DNA of 64,000 bases. Source: Curtobacterium sp. PhB115. GTDB taxonomy: Bacteria; Actinomycetota; Actinomycetes; Actinomycetales; Microbacteriaceae. Within the stretch, counting starts at the first letter, position 1; the number at the start of each line of letters is the position of its first letter. Where the stretch lies: the NCBI RefSeq assembly GCF_003752025.1, contig NZ_RJKR01000011.1, forward strand, positions 124,001-188,000, written 5' to 3'. Below are positions 52,271 to 60,531 of this stretch, one piece after another. The notes under the pieces were generated by a model. It made no database searches. It was given only the letters and a program-made list of their open reading frames with translations, and was not told where the DNA came from. The translations under genes and the position numbers were made by a program.

Positions 52271-53343
52271 ACGACTCCTTCGTGCAGGCCGTGCGGCTCG
52301 TGTCCGCACGCGAGATCCAGGCGCGCATCCGCAGCAAGGCCTTCGTGGTCTCCGCCCTCATCCTGATCGGCATGGTCGTCGCGTCCATCGTGGTCGGCGG
52401 CATCGTCGGCAAGGCCACCGCCGACGACACCACCCCGGTCGCCGTCGTCGACGGGGTCTCCCTGCCGACGACCACCGGCCTCGACGTGACGGACTCCAAC
52501 ACGGTGGCGGACGCCGAACGCCTGGTGAAGAGCGGCGACGTCGACGCCGCGATCGTGCCGTCCGACGACCCGCTCGGGTACAAGGTCGTCGGACTCGACG
52601 ACGCCCCGACCGAGGTCGTCTCGGCGCTGAGCGTCACCCCGCGGATCGAACTGCTCGACCCGGACGCGCTGCCCGGCGGACTCGTCTACCTCATCGCGAT
52701 CGCGTTCGGCGTCGTGTACTTCGCCTCGGCGGTGACCTTCGGCCAGTCGATCGCGCAGAGCGTCGTCGAGGAGAAGTCCACCAGGGTGGTCGAGGTCCTG
52801 ATGTCCGCGATCTCGGCCAGGGCGTTGCTCGCCGGCAAGGTCCTCGGCAACAGCGTGATGGCGTTCGCGCAGATCGTCGCCGTCGCCGTCGCCGCGGTGG
52901 TGACGTTGGCGGTCACCGGGCAGGACAACATGTTCTCGATGCTCGGCCCGAGCATCCTGTGGTTCATCGGGTTCTTCGCCGTCGGCTTCGTGCTCATCGC
53001 GTCGCTGTTCGCGGCCGCCGCCGTGCTGGTCTCCCGTCAAGAGGACGTCGGCAGCGTCACCACCCCGGTGATGATGCTCGTGATGATCCCGTACTTCCTG
53101 ATCATCGTGGCGTACGACAACCCGACGGTGCTCGGCATCATGTCGTACGTGCCGTTCAGCGCGCCGATCGGGATGCCGATGCGGATCTTCCTCGGCACGG
53201 CCGAGTGGTGGGAGCCGATCCTGTCGCTCCTGATCGTGGTCGCCGCGGTGGTCGTGGTCGTCCTGGTGGGCGCCCGCGTCTACGAGAACGCGCTGCTCCG
53301 CACCGGCAGCCGCGTGAAGCTGCGCGAGGCGCTGCGCGGCTGA
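52267..53343 (+). CDS. ABC-2 type permease (NatB-like)
   Basis: 358 residues. One N-terminal membrane helix (about 25-48), an about 110-residue outside domain (TPVAVVDGVSLPTTTGLDV; VDAAIVPSDDPLGYKVV), and five to six C-terminal helices with the typical SIAQSVVEEKSTRVVEVLMSAI cytoplasmic segment after the second helix. That layout is the ABC-2 exporter pattern of NatB and related proteins. Coupled to the ATPase gene. The operon follows a NarL-type two-component pair on the same strand. Confidence 0.88.
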   Translation: MNDSFVQAVRLVSAREIQARIRSKAFVVSALILIGMVVASIVVGGIVGKATADDTTPVAVVDGVSLPTTTGLDVTDSNTVADAERLVKSGDVDAAIVPSDDPLGYKVVGLDDAPTEVVSALSVTPRIELLDPDALPGGLVYLIAIAFGVVYFASAVTFGQSIAQSVVEEKSTRVVEVLMSAISARALLAGKVLGNSVMAFAQIVAVAVAAVVTLAVTGQDNMFSMLGPSILWFIGFFAVGFVLIASLFAAAAVLVSRQEDVGSVTTPVMMLVMIPYFLIIVAYDNPTVLGIMSYVPFSAPIGMPMRIFLGTAEWWEPILSLLIVVAAVVVVVLVGARVYENALLRTGSRVKLREALRG

Positions 53344-53411
53344 CGCCGCAGTGTCGGAGGGGAGGGCCGGATCGCGTGAGCAGGTCGGCTCGCGTGGTCC
53401 GGCCCTCGCGT

Positions 53412-53906
53412 TCACCCGCCCGTGGCAGCGACGACGACGTCGCGCCAGCGTTCGAGCCACGCCTCGGTCGACGCGGGGTCGGTGTACTGCCGGTCGTTCA
53501 GGTACAGCGCCGGGGCCGGCACCGTTGCACCGAGCTCCACGAGGACGGGCTTGAGGAAGACCTCCGGCGCGAGGGCGTGCGCGGGTCCGGCGCCGAGCAT
53601 GAGCGGCACGGCCACGACACCGGCGAGCCCGTCGCCGGTGTCGAACTGGTCGAGGAACAGCTTGAGGACACCCGTGTAGGTCGCCTTGAACGTCGGGGAC
53701 GCGACGACCACGAGGTCCGAGGCTGCGACGGTCCGGACGGCCTCGGCGACCGCCGCGTCGCCCCAACCGAGCAGTCCCGCTCCGAGCTCGATGACGTCGA
53801 CGACGTGGTCCGGCTCGCTCCCGGTGAGCCGCTCGGCCACGAGGGTCGCGGCCTCGAGCGTGTGCGATGCCGCCTTGGGGTTGCCGACGACGACGGTGGT
53901 GATCAC
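53412..53906 (-). CDS. NAD(P)H-dependent FMN reductase
   Basis: 164 residues, flavodoxin-like. VVVGNPKAASHTLEAA is the FMN-phosphate loop and VVVASPTFKATYTGVLKLFLDQF is the family motif for the isoalloxazine site, as in SsuE/ArsH-type reductases. It reduces FMN for partner monooxygenases or acts on quinones; no partner gene is adjacent. GTG start at 53906 with an AGGAG ribosome site at good spacing. Three 14-bp repeats lie just upstream. Confidence 0.88.
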   Translation of the reverse strand: MITTVVVGNPKAASHTLEAATLVAERLTGSEPDHVVDVIELGAGLLGWGDAAVAEAVRTVAASDLVVVASPTFKATYTGVLKLFLDQFDTGDGLAGVVAVPLMLGAGPAHALAPEVFLKPVLVELGATVPAPALYLNDRQYTDPASTEAWLERWRDVVVAATGG

Positions 53907-53921
53907 GATGTGCTCCTCGGT

Positions 53922-53963
53922 GCTGATGTCACTGCGCTGATGTCACGGTGCTGATGTCACTGC
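53922..53963. repeat. Three 14-bp direct repeats upstream of the FMN reductase
   Basis: Units GCTGATGTCACTGC (53922), GCTGATGTCACGGT (53936), GCTGATGTCACTGC (53950) lie head to tail. Each holds a TGATGTCA half-dyad. They begin 16 bp before the GTG start. They could be regulator iterons or simple duplication. The rest of the gap to 54054 shows nothing else. Confidence 0.75.
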
Positions 53964-54054
53964 AGTCCATCGTGCGGGCGTTTCGGCACGGTGGCACGGC
54001 CGTACCGGTTCTGTTACGCGGGTCAGCGCGACGGAGCTTCACGCGGCCCTGGCA

Positions 54055-55086
54055 CTACAGCAGGCCGAACGCCGCCTGCATCCCGAGACTCGTGCCGGCC
54101 ACCAGCACCCACAGGACGATGCCGAGCAGCATCGGCCGGAACCCCGCACGGCCGAGCGCCGCGAAGTCCGTCGAGCAGCCGATCGCGGCGAGCGCCACCG
54201 TGATGAGGAACGAGGCCGCCGTCGAGAACCCCGGCGCGACGGACTCCGGCAGCACCCCGGCCGTGCGGAGCAGCACCACCACGAGGAACCCGATCAGGAA
54301 CCACGGGACCAACCGGAACACGCGGAGCCCGGAACGCGACCCCGTGTCGGCCGTGCCGTGCTCGCGCGAGGCTCGCCGCGCCTCCAGTCCGGCCAGCCCG
54401 ATCACGATCGGGATGATCATCAGCGTGCGCACCAGCTTCACGACGACCGCGGTGTCGGTCGCCTGGTGGCCGTACACCGTGGCGGTCGCGACGACCGACG
54501 ACGTGTCGTTCACCGCCGTCCCCGCGAAGACGCCGAAGGCGTGCTGGCTCAGCCCGAGCGCGTGCCCGAGCAGGGGGAAGGCGAACACCGCCGCGATGTT
54601 GCACAGGAAGATCGTCGACATCGCGTAGGCGACGTCCGCGCTCACCGCCCCGATGACCGGCGTGACGGCAGCGATCGCCGATGCACCGCAGATGCCGGTC
54701 CCGACGCCGATCAGGGTGCGGAGGGCGCTCGACACCCGCAGCAGCCGACCGATCCCCCACGCTGCGACCAAGCAGACCACCAGCGTCGCGAGCATCACCG
54801 GCAGGGTCTCACCACCGATGCGCAGGACCTCGCCGAGGGAGAGCTGGGCACCGAGCAGGACCACCGCGAACTGCAGGATGCGGCTCGAGGCGAACTTCAC
54901 GCCGGGTGCGAGGGCTGCGAGGCTCCCCTCGGTGCGGCGACGGACCAGCCACCCGACGACGGCACCGATGAGGACGGCGGGGACGGGTCCACCCAGGACG
55001 GGGACCGCGCGGCCGATCAGGGTGGCGACGACGCCGATCGCGACGGCTGTGGCGACGCCGGGGGCCGCGGTGCGGACGGACTGCAT
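54055..55086 (-). CDS. YeiH/UPF0324 family membrane protein
   Basis: 343 residues, about ten hydrophobic segments. Family landmarks are VKFASSRILQFAVVLLGAQLSLGEV, GTGICGASAIAAVTPVIGA with the conserved GxGICGxSA motif, and GTAVNDTSSVVATA. UPF0324 proteins are listed as putative sulfate exporters, an assignment with thin evidence. The ATG at 55086 gives a basic-hydrophobic start (MQSVRTAAPGVATAVAIG). A divergent regulator, often a LysR for this family, is missing; the next gene upstream on the other strand is unrelated. Confidence 0.85.
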   Translation of the reverse strand: MQSVRTAAPGVATAVAIGVVATLIGRAVPVLGGPVPAVLIGAVVGWLVRRRTEGSLAALAPGVKFASSRILQFAVVLLGAQLSLGEVLRIGGETLPVMLATLVVCLVAAWGIGRLLRVSSALRTLIGVGTGICGASAIAAVTPVIGAVSADVAYAMSTIFLCNIAAVFAFPLLGHALGLSQHAFGVFAGTAVNDTSSVVATATVYGHQATDTAVVVKLVRTLMIIPIVIGLAGLEARRASREHGTADTGSRSGLRVFRLVPWFLIGFLVVVLLRTAGVLPESVAPGFSTAASFLITVALAAIGCSTDFAALGRAGFRPMLLGIVLWVLVAGTSLGMQAAFGLL

Positions 55087-55143
55087 GGGTCCAGCATCTC
55101 GTGCCCGCGGTCGTCCTGCGGCACGGCCGGGCAGGATGGGGCG

Positions 55144-55820
55144 GTGGAGTACGCGGGCGAGCGGTGGGTGCAGCGGCTGCGCGACGGCGAGACGCCGAAG
55201 CGGTGGCCGTTCCTGCTCGGCCTGTCGATCGTGACGGTGGCCGGTGGGATCGGCGTGTACTTCTCGCTGACCCACCTCGACGGGATCCTGCACTCGGACG
55301 CCCGTTCGCCCTGCCGCTGTTCTCGGCGCTGCTGCTCGTGTCCGGCCCCGGGGCGGTGGCGTTGTCCTGGCTGCGCGGCCGACGCGACCGGCGGCTCCTG
55401 GAACGGATCCGGCAGCACGGGCCGACGCCGCGTTTCCACCTCCCGGTCCTGCGTTCGGGCGAGTACACCGTCGACGACTTCCCCGAACCGAGGCCGGAGA
55501 TGTGGACTGTCGACGCTGCAGGACTGCACGCGTGGTCGCCCGAGCGGGACGAGCCGGTGTTCGACCTGGTGTGGGGCGACATCCGGTCGTTCGAACTCGC
55601 GACGACGGACGTGCGAGGACAGCGGACGGACACCGGCATCTGGATCATCACCGAGCGCGTCGGGCGCTTCGCCGTGCAGCCGCGGGCCGTCATCGGGCGT
55701 CCCTTCGGCGCGAGCACGACGAAGATCCACATCCTGATGGAAGTGCTCCGGTCGCTGCGTCGCGAGGTCGGCCCGCAGCATGACCCCGGGCGCTCCGGCC
55801 GAGCCCCGGCCGATCGATGA
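55144..55820 (+). pseudogene. First of two tandem paralogues, frameshifted
   Basis: Family not recognised. Starting at GTG 55144, the first 55 codons (EYAGERWVQRLRDGETPKRW..., one membrane helix) match the start of the intact neighbour at 55817. The match then moves to another frame from about 55300 (RPFALPLFSALLLV) and continues to the TGA at 55820. The total length, 677 bp, is one base short of a multiple of three plus, so a single-base deletion near 55290-55310 explains it. Downstream parts (RFHLPVLRSGEYTVDDFPEPRPEMW) are well kept, so the lesion is recent, a sequencing error, or a programmed shift. Confidence 0.7.
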
Positions 55821-56482
55821 CGGCCACGGACGAGCCGTGGGTGCTGCGGCTGCGTGACGGCGAGATGCCGAAGCGGTGGCCGGTCCTGCTCGCGGCGGCG
55901 ATCACCACCCTGGTCGGGCTCGGTCTCCTCGTCGCCGAGTTCGCCACGCCAGACTTCCTACGCGGACTCGACAGCGCACGGACACGGTCGACGTTCGTCC
56001 TGTACCCGTTGATCGTCACCGGGTTCGGGCTGCTGCTGGTCGTCGCGACGATCTCGTCCGGCCGAGCCGATCGGCGCACGCTGGCGCGCATCCGCGCAGG
56101 CGGGTCGCCCCGGTTCCACCTGCCCGTGCTGACGTCCGGGATGCGCACGTCCGACGACTTCCCCGAGCCCCGGCCCCAGATCTGGCTCGTCGACGAGGTC
56201 GGCCTGCACGCATGGGCGCCTTCCCGGGACGATCCGGTGTTCGAGCTGCCGTGGGCCGGCGTCCGTCGGTTCTCCGTCGCGACCAAGGACTCCCGCGGGC
56301 AACAAGTCGACTTCGGCATCTGGATCACCACGAGCGACGGCCACGACGTGGTCGTCCAACCGCGCCCGGCCCTCGGACGAGGATTCGAAGCCGGGCCCGG
56401 CAAGCTCGACACCCTCGTCCGCGTGCTCCGCTCGCTGCAGCGTGAACTCGGCCCGCAGCAGGCGCCCGCCGACCGTCACTGA
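55817..56482 (+). CDS. Two-helix membrane protein, intact paralogue
   Basis: 221 residues, family not recognised. N-terminal WVLRLRDGEMPKRW precedes two helices (about 24-44 and 58-80), followed by a cytoplasmic beta-rich domain of about 130 residues (RFHLPVLTSGMRTSDDFPEPRPQIW; GIWITTSDGHDVVVQPRPAL), which looks PH-domain-like in its strand pattern. Its ATG overlaps the stop of the frameshifted paralogue (ATGA), so the pair was one operon. Its stop overlaps the convergent lipoprotein gene by 7 bp. Confidence 0.7.
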   Translation: MTATDEPWVLRLRDGEMPKRWPVLLAAAITTLVGLGLLVAEFATPDFLRGLDSARTRSTFVLYPLIVTGFGLLLVVATISSGRADRRTLARIRAGGSPRFHLPVLTSGMRTSDDFPEPRPQIWLVDEVGLHAWAPSRDDPVFELPWAGVRRFSVATKDSRGQQVDFGIWITTSDGHDVVVQPRPALGRGFEAGPGKLDTLVRVLRSLQRELGPQQAPADRH

Positions 56483-57081
56483 GCGGGCGGGGTGTCGCCC
56501 GTCATGTCGACGCGGCCGGTTCCCTCGTTCCAGGTGAACGTCGCCGTGGTGCGGCCGGACGGTGCAGCGTTCGGCTCGCCTGCCTTCGCGTACTCGTACG
56601 TCACCACGATCGCCGCGTCGGACTGCCGCTCCACGGCCGGCTCGAACGCGTACTGCTCCGAGGTCGCCGTGCCGAGGTACGTGCCCTCGTGGAAGAGCAG
56701 GATCGCGTACGGGGACCCTGCCGTGGCGAACTCGGGTTCGACGACGGACCAGGACAGCGGTGCGCAGGCGTCGTACCCGGAGTAGTCGGCGTTCGCGGCG
56801 TCCCACTTCGAGTCCTCGAGCCCGGCAGGCAGGGGCAGCCGGGCTATCCCGTCGGCCGCTGCCTCGGAGCCGCTCGCGGGGCCGCACGTCGTCGTCGGTG
56901 TCGGTGTCGGCGTCGTTGTGTTCGTCGGCGTCGGGGTGGCTGCGTCCTCCGTCGGCGCCGCGGTCACGGTCTTCGTGACGGTCGGGGACGCCTCGTCGCC
57001 GTCTCCTCCGCCGGAGCAGCCCGTGAGCAGGGCGACCAGCGCCACGCCGGTCAGGATCAGAGCAGTCTTCGGAGTACGCAT
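56476..57081 (-). CDS. LppP/LprE-like lipoprotein
   Basis: 201 residues. A lipoprotein signal (MRTPKTALILTGVALVALL) ends in the lipobox LTGC, Cys at 22. A Thr/Pro-rich linker (PTPTNTTTPTPTPTTT) is followed by a secreted domain with two cysteines (CGPASGSEAA; DACAPLSWSVVE), which probably pair, and AILLFHEGTYLGTATSEQYAF, the pattern of actinobacterial LppP/LprE lipoproteins. Function is unknown. It is expected on the outer face of the membrane. Confidence 0.72.
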   Translation of the reverse strand: MRTPKTALILTGVALVALLTGCSGGGDGDEASPTVTKTVTAAPTEDAATPTPTNTTTPTPTPTTTCGPASGSEAAADGIARLPLPAGLEDSKWDAANADYSGYDACAPLSWSVVEPEFATAGSPYAILLFHEGTYLGTATSEQYAFEPAVERQSDAAIVVTYEYAKAGEPNAAPSGRTTATFTWNEGTGRVDMTGDTPPAQ

Positions 57082-57176
57082 GACTCCACGCTGCACGGAC
57101 GTGCGCGGCGGCGCACAGATCGTTACCGGCTCGTGGTCTGCGCCGCGCAGGATCAGCGCTCTGCGACACTGCTCTG

Positions 57177-57992
57177 ATGCGGGGGACGGCGAGGATGGTC
57201 GAGGTCGTGGACGGCGTGATGCCGGGCCCGCACGGACCGGTCCCGATCCGGCACTATCGACCGCAGGACCCCGCAGCCGCTCCGACCCTGGTCTGGCTGC
57301 ACGGGGGCGGGTTCTTCCGGGGAGACCTGGACCTGCCCGAGTCGGACGTCGTGGCCCGGGCGCTAAGTGCCCGCGGCGTCCCGGTCGTCACCGTCGACTA
57401 CCGACTCGGCCCGCTACCCGGCATGCCCTGGATCGGTCGGACGGGGCCACGCGCGCGCCGACGTGCACCGCATGCACGCGACGAGGTCGTGGCGGTGCTC
57501 CGCGAACTCGCGACGGAGTGTCCCGCTGGCCTGGTGCTGGGCGGTGCGAGTGCTGGAGCGTGCCTCGCTGCCACGGTGATCCCGGCCGTGCCCGCGCTGT
57601 CCGGTGCAGTGCTCGCCTACGGGTTCTTCCACGCGCGGCTCCCCCGCGACCCGGCCGTCCAACGTCTCGTTCGGGGCCACCGGCGCATCACGCACGCTCC
57701 GCTGCTGCTCGACGCCGCGAACCGCAACTACGTCGGGCCACTCGGCGCCGGAGGGTTCCCGGCGCCCGAGCGCCTCGGCACCTTCCCGCGCACCCTGATG
57801 CTCGACGCCGAGCGGGACACGATGCGCGCGTCCGGCGACCGGTTCGCACGGCAACTCGGCGCCGCGGAGGTCGATCTCGAACGTCACGTCCTGCCCGACA
57901 GCCGGCACGCGTTCCTCAACCGACCGGACAGCATCGACTTCGCGGCTGCCGTCGACCTGATCGCTTCGTGGGTGGCCCGACGGCCCGTCTGA
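57177..57992 (+). CDS. Alpha/beta hydrolase fold-3 (HSL-type) esterase
   Basis: 271 residues. Oxyanion motif HGGG (WLHGGGFFRGD), nucleophile elbow GGASAGA with the catalytic Ser, acid in LMLDAERDTMR, and His in LPDSRHAFLNR, complete for the hormone-sensitive-lipase branch. Likely an esterase on small acyl or aryl esters. The ATG at 57177 is probably leaderless, with GACACT as -10. Divergent from the lipoprotein gene by 95 bp. Confidence 0.85.
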   Translation: MRGTARMVEVVDGVMPGPHGPVPIRHYRPQDPAAAPTLVWLHGGGFFRGDLDLPESDVVARALSARGVPVVTVDYRLGPLPGMPWIGRTGPRARRRAPHARDEVVAVLRELATECPAGLVLGGASAGACLAATVIPAVPALSGAVLAYGFFHARLPRDPAVQRLVRGHRRITHAPLLLDAANRNYVGPLGAGGFPAPERLGTFPRTLMLDAERDTMRASGDRFARQLGAAEVDLERHVLPDSRHAFLNRPDSIDFAAAVDLIASWVARRPV

Positions 57993-58027
57993 ACGTTCGA
58001 GCGTGTGCGACCGTCGGACATTCCGGT

Positions 58028-58112
58028 GACGCCACGACGAACCGGACGTATTCTGCTGTCGGAAGCAACGGCGGTTCCGAACACCATTCGCCACGTTCAC
58101 CGTCGTGGCGTC
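58028..58112. repeat. 12-bp inverted repeat after the esterase gene
   Basis: GACGCCACGACG (58028-58039) and its exact complement CGTCGTGGCGTC (58101-58112), 61 bp apart, in the gap before the next gene. It may fold as a long-loop terminator or leader structure. Confidence 0.5.
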
Positions 58113-58138
58113 CCGCCTCTGTGACGAAGAGTCCAACC

Positions 58139-58483
58139 GTGACCGAACACCTCATCGAGTACGTCGCCCGTGACCGCACGGGCATCACCGCCGTGGTGAC
58201 GACCACCAGCGTGATCGACGTCGACACCGTGATCCAGCACATCCGATCCGGCCACACCGGGTACTACGTGGCCGCCGACTCGTGGAAGCGCACGCCGGTC
58301 CGGAGCATGTCGTTCATCGGCGGCACGTACCTGTTCGCGAACTGGGACGGCTCCAAGCGGAACATGCTGCACGACCTGGCGTTCCGATCGCCGACGCGAG
58401 CGGTCCAGACCCCACCGCGCTCGGAGTCCCGCTTCGAGCGGTTCCTCGCGGTAGTCTTCGGCCGACTGTCCTCGCACCGCTGA
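58139..58483 (+). CDS. Small protein resembling DUF3892
   Basis: 114 residues, soluble. The core (ITAVVTTTSVIDVDTVIQHIRSG, then SFIGGTYLFANWDGSKRNMLHDL) has the order of a DUF3892-like domain, ending in a Y-L-x-x-x-x-D and N-L segment, but the match is loose. The C-terminal 30 residues are basic. No function can be given. The GTG at 58139 follows a weak GAAGAG site; GTG at 58121 is the alternative. Confidence 0.5.
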   Translation: MTEHLIEYVARDRTGITAVVTTTSVIDVDTVIQHIRSGHTGYYVAADSWKRTPVRSMSFIGGTYLFANWDGSKRNMLHDLAFRSPTRAVQTPPRSESRFERFLAVVFGRLSSHR

Positions 58484-58524
58484 CACGGCTCCTCCGTCAG
58501 GAGGGGTTCGCCGTCAAACCGAAC

Positions 58525-58560
58525 TTGTTCTTGCTAATTTGAAATATCAATAGAAAATTG
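58525..58560. promoter_or_regulatory. AT-rich island with a TTGA-AATA-TCAA dyad
   Basis: A 36-bp stretch, about 75 % A+T, contrasts with the surrounding 70 % GC. It contains a TTGAAATATCAA dyad (58539-58550) and promoter-like TTGTTC. It lies 59 bp upstream of the small membrane protein gene, so it most likely holds that promoter and an operator. Confidence 0.45.
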
Positions 58561-58618
58561 TGCCGTTGAGTGCCAGGCTGATCCCGCCAGCAACGCTGCT
58601 GGCAGGACGGAGAATCCC

Positions 58619-59002
58619 ATGCACTTCACTGCCCGCGGGCGGTACACCCCGCGTTCGCGCATCGGTCTGGCGGTCAGTTGCGCTGGGTTCTCCGCAGTGC
58701 CATTCGGAGTCACCCTGTTCAGCGCAGCGGACATGGATGCGAGTTACCCGAGCCTTCCGCTCGTCGTCACGATCCTGATGATCGCGTACCTGCCCCGGTG
58801 CATCGCCCCACACCCGGGCTGGCTGCGGGCCGAGGTTCCGCCCGTGGCAGCGGCCAGCTTGTACGTCACCTCCGGCGTCGCAGCCCTCCTCGGCCTCGCG
58901 GTGGCGAACACCACGGGCGAACCGGGGTGGTCAGCGGTCGGCGGCGTGGTCGCAGCACTCACCTCGATCGGCGCACTCGTCATTCCGTGGCAACGCGACT
59001 GA
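58619..59002 (+). CDS. Small four-helix membrane protein, unknown
   Basis: 127 residues, not recognised. Four hydrophobic segments (about 17-38, 46-62, 75-95 and 103-121) with short loops and a basic N-terminus (MHFTARGRYTPRSR). The ATG has a GGAG ribosome site 7 nt upstream. It follows an AT-rich upstream region unlike its neighbours and ends just before a strong hairpin. No operon partner. Confidence 0.6.
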   Translation: MHFTARGRYTPRSRIGLAVSCAGFSAVPFGVTLFSAADMDASYPSLPLVVTILMIAYLPRCIAPHPGWLRAEVPPVAAASLYVTSGVAALLGLAVANTTGEPGWSAVGGVVAALTSIGALVIPWQRD

Positions 59003-59030
59003 GGCCGGCGCGGACGCAGAGCGGCGCGGA

Positions 59031-59080
59031 CGCGGAACGACATCCCCGTCGTCCTACGACGACGGGGATGTCGTTCTGCG
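59031..59080. terminator. Bidirectional terminator hairpin
   Basis: A 23-bp stem (59031-59053 with 59058-59080), with one G-T wobble and a 4-nt loop. The core is GAACGACATCCCCGTCGTC. It separates the plus-strand membrane gene from the convergent minus-strand cluster. Confidence 0.8.
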
Positions 59081-59106
59081 TCGAAACCGCGACGCGTCCG
59101 GAACGG

Positions 59107-59283
59107 CTACTGCTCGCCGTCCTCTTCCGGGTTGAAGTGCGAGTCGTCGCCCACGTGACCCGCCGCGAGGCCGTCCGGCTCGTTCGGGATCGTGTTGTCG
59201 TCCCCGAGGCCGTTGGGCTTCTCGGTGCCCTCGGAGTCGTTGGTCGGCTCGGCGGCGTCCGGGGTCTTGTCGGTGTCGGTCAT
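59107..59283 (-). CDS. Small acidic protein (58 aa)
   Basis: Short gene: ATG at 59283 with a GGAG ribosome site, TAG at 59107. The product begins MTDTDKTPDAAEPTNDSEGT and ends HFNPEEDGEQ. It is very acidic, rich in Asp, Glu, Asn, Pro and Gly, with no hydrophobic core, so it is probably disordered. Codon third positions are almost all G or C. I recall similar short acidic hypothetical proteins from Microbacteriaceae but cannot name a family. It lies 96 bp beyond the end of the oxidoreductase gene on the same strand. Confidence 0.6.
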   Translation of the reverse strand: MTDTDKTPDAAEPTNDSEGTEKPNGLGDDNTIPNEPDGLAAGHVGDDSHFNPEEDGEQ

Positions 59284-59379
59284 GGTCTGCTCCGATGCAG
59301 TCGTCGTTCCGGTGGTGCTGGGAGTCGGACGCTACTTGGCCACGCTCGGGACGAGGTGTGACCGGCACTCCGCGGACAG

Positions 59380-60531
59380 TCAGGCCGACACGGTCTCCAG
59401 CGTCGACGCGAACGGGTCGAAGTCCTCGGGCAACGATGCGACCGGGGCGACCGTGGACTCGACCTCGATGAACGAGCGCGCCGCGATGGACTCCTCGACC
59501 GCGACCATGGTGTCGAGCACGTGGTAGCCGACCTCGCCCGTGGCGATGTGCGAGCCACCACCGCGGATCGCCCGCGCCATGTCGAGCACGCCGAGGCCTC
59601 GGCCGACGGTGGGCTCCTCGTCGAGCAGGACGTCGAACTCCTGCGAGAAGGGGAACGTCGCGTCCTTGGTCAGCGGCCGCGCGATCCGGATCGGGTGCCC
59701 ACCACCGAACGTGTTCGGGTCGGGCAGGACGATCGTGCCCTCGGTCCCGTTGACCTCGAACACGCCGTGGCGGAACAGCGGGGTGTCGAACGACAGCAGC
59801 GACTGCGCGCTGCCGCCCTGCTCGAACGAGGTCAGGACGGAGACGTGGGTCGGCACCTCGACGGGGAAGGAGTCGCCCGCGTTCGGCCCGACGACCAACT
59901 GCCGGGTCTCGCGGGACTTGGACCCCGTCGCGACGACCGAGTCGATCGGCCCGAGCAGGTGCACGAGCGCCGTGAAGTAGTACGGGCCGATGTCGAACAG
60001 CGGGCCCGCGCCCTTGGCGTAGAGGAACGACGCGTTCGGGTGGAACACGTCCGGCCCCTGCCACTGCATGCTGGTGACCGCGGTGAGCGGGGTGCCGATC
60101 GCGCCCGCCTCGATCGCACGCTTGGCGGTCTGCCACCCCGGGCCGAGCACCGTGTCGGGAGCGATGCCGAGCTTCAGGCCGAGCGAGTCGGCCAGTGCGA
60201 CGAGCGATGCGGCCGAGGCGCGGTCCACGCCGATCGGCTTCTCGCTCCACACGTGCTTGCCGGCACGCAGTGCGTCCGTCGAGACGGCGACGTGCGTGGC
60301 GGGGAGCGTCAGGTTGATGACGATCTCGACGTCGGGGTCGGCGAGCACGTCGGCTCCGGTGCCGGAGGCGGCCACACCCCACTTCGCCGCGGATGCTGCG
60401 GCGCGCTCCGTGTCGATGTCGCCGATCCGGACGACCTCGACGTCGGGGAACGTCGTGAGGTTCGCGAGGTACTGCTCGCTGATCATGCCGGCGCCGATGA
60501 AGCCGATGCCGACGCGTCCGGTGCGGGTCAT
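59380..60531 (-). CDS. Gfo/Idh/MocA family oxidoreductase
   Basis: 383 residues. Rossmann N-terminus GIGFIGAGMISEQYL, the family motif EKPIGVDRAS (usual EKP), and a C-terminal beta-sheet domain with PLFDIGPYYFTAL carrying the catalytic-region Asp and a Tyr/His-type site. Oxidises or reduces a sugar or cyclitol with NAD(P). The ATG at 60531 overlaps the stop of the isomerase gene (ATGA). With the isomerase and the transporter upstream, it forms an uptake and oxidation operon, of the kind used for inositol or uncommon sugars. Confidence 0.88.
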   Translation of the reverse strand: MTRTGRVGIGFIGAGMISEQYLANLTTFPDVEVVRIGDIDTERAAASAAKWGVAASGTGADVLADPDVEIVINLTLPATHVAVSTDALRAGKHVWSEKPIGVDRASAASLVALADSLGLKLGIAPDTVLGPGWQTAKRAIEAGAIGTPLTAVTSMQWQGPDVFHPNASFLYAKGAGPLFDIGPYYFTALVHLLGPIDSVVATGSKSRETRQLVVGPNAGDSFPVEVPTHVSVLTSFEQGGSAQSLLSFDTPLFRHGVFEVNGTEGTIVLPDPNTFGGGHPIRIARPLTKDATFPFSQEFDVLLDEEPTVGRGLGVLDMARAIRGGGSHIATGEVGYHVLDTMVAVEESIAARSFIEVESTVAPVASLPEDFDPFASTLETVSA

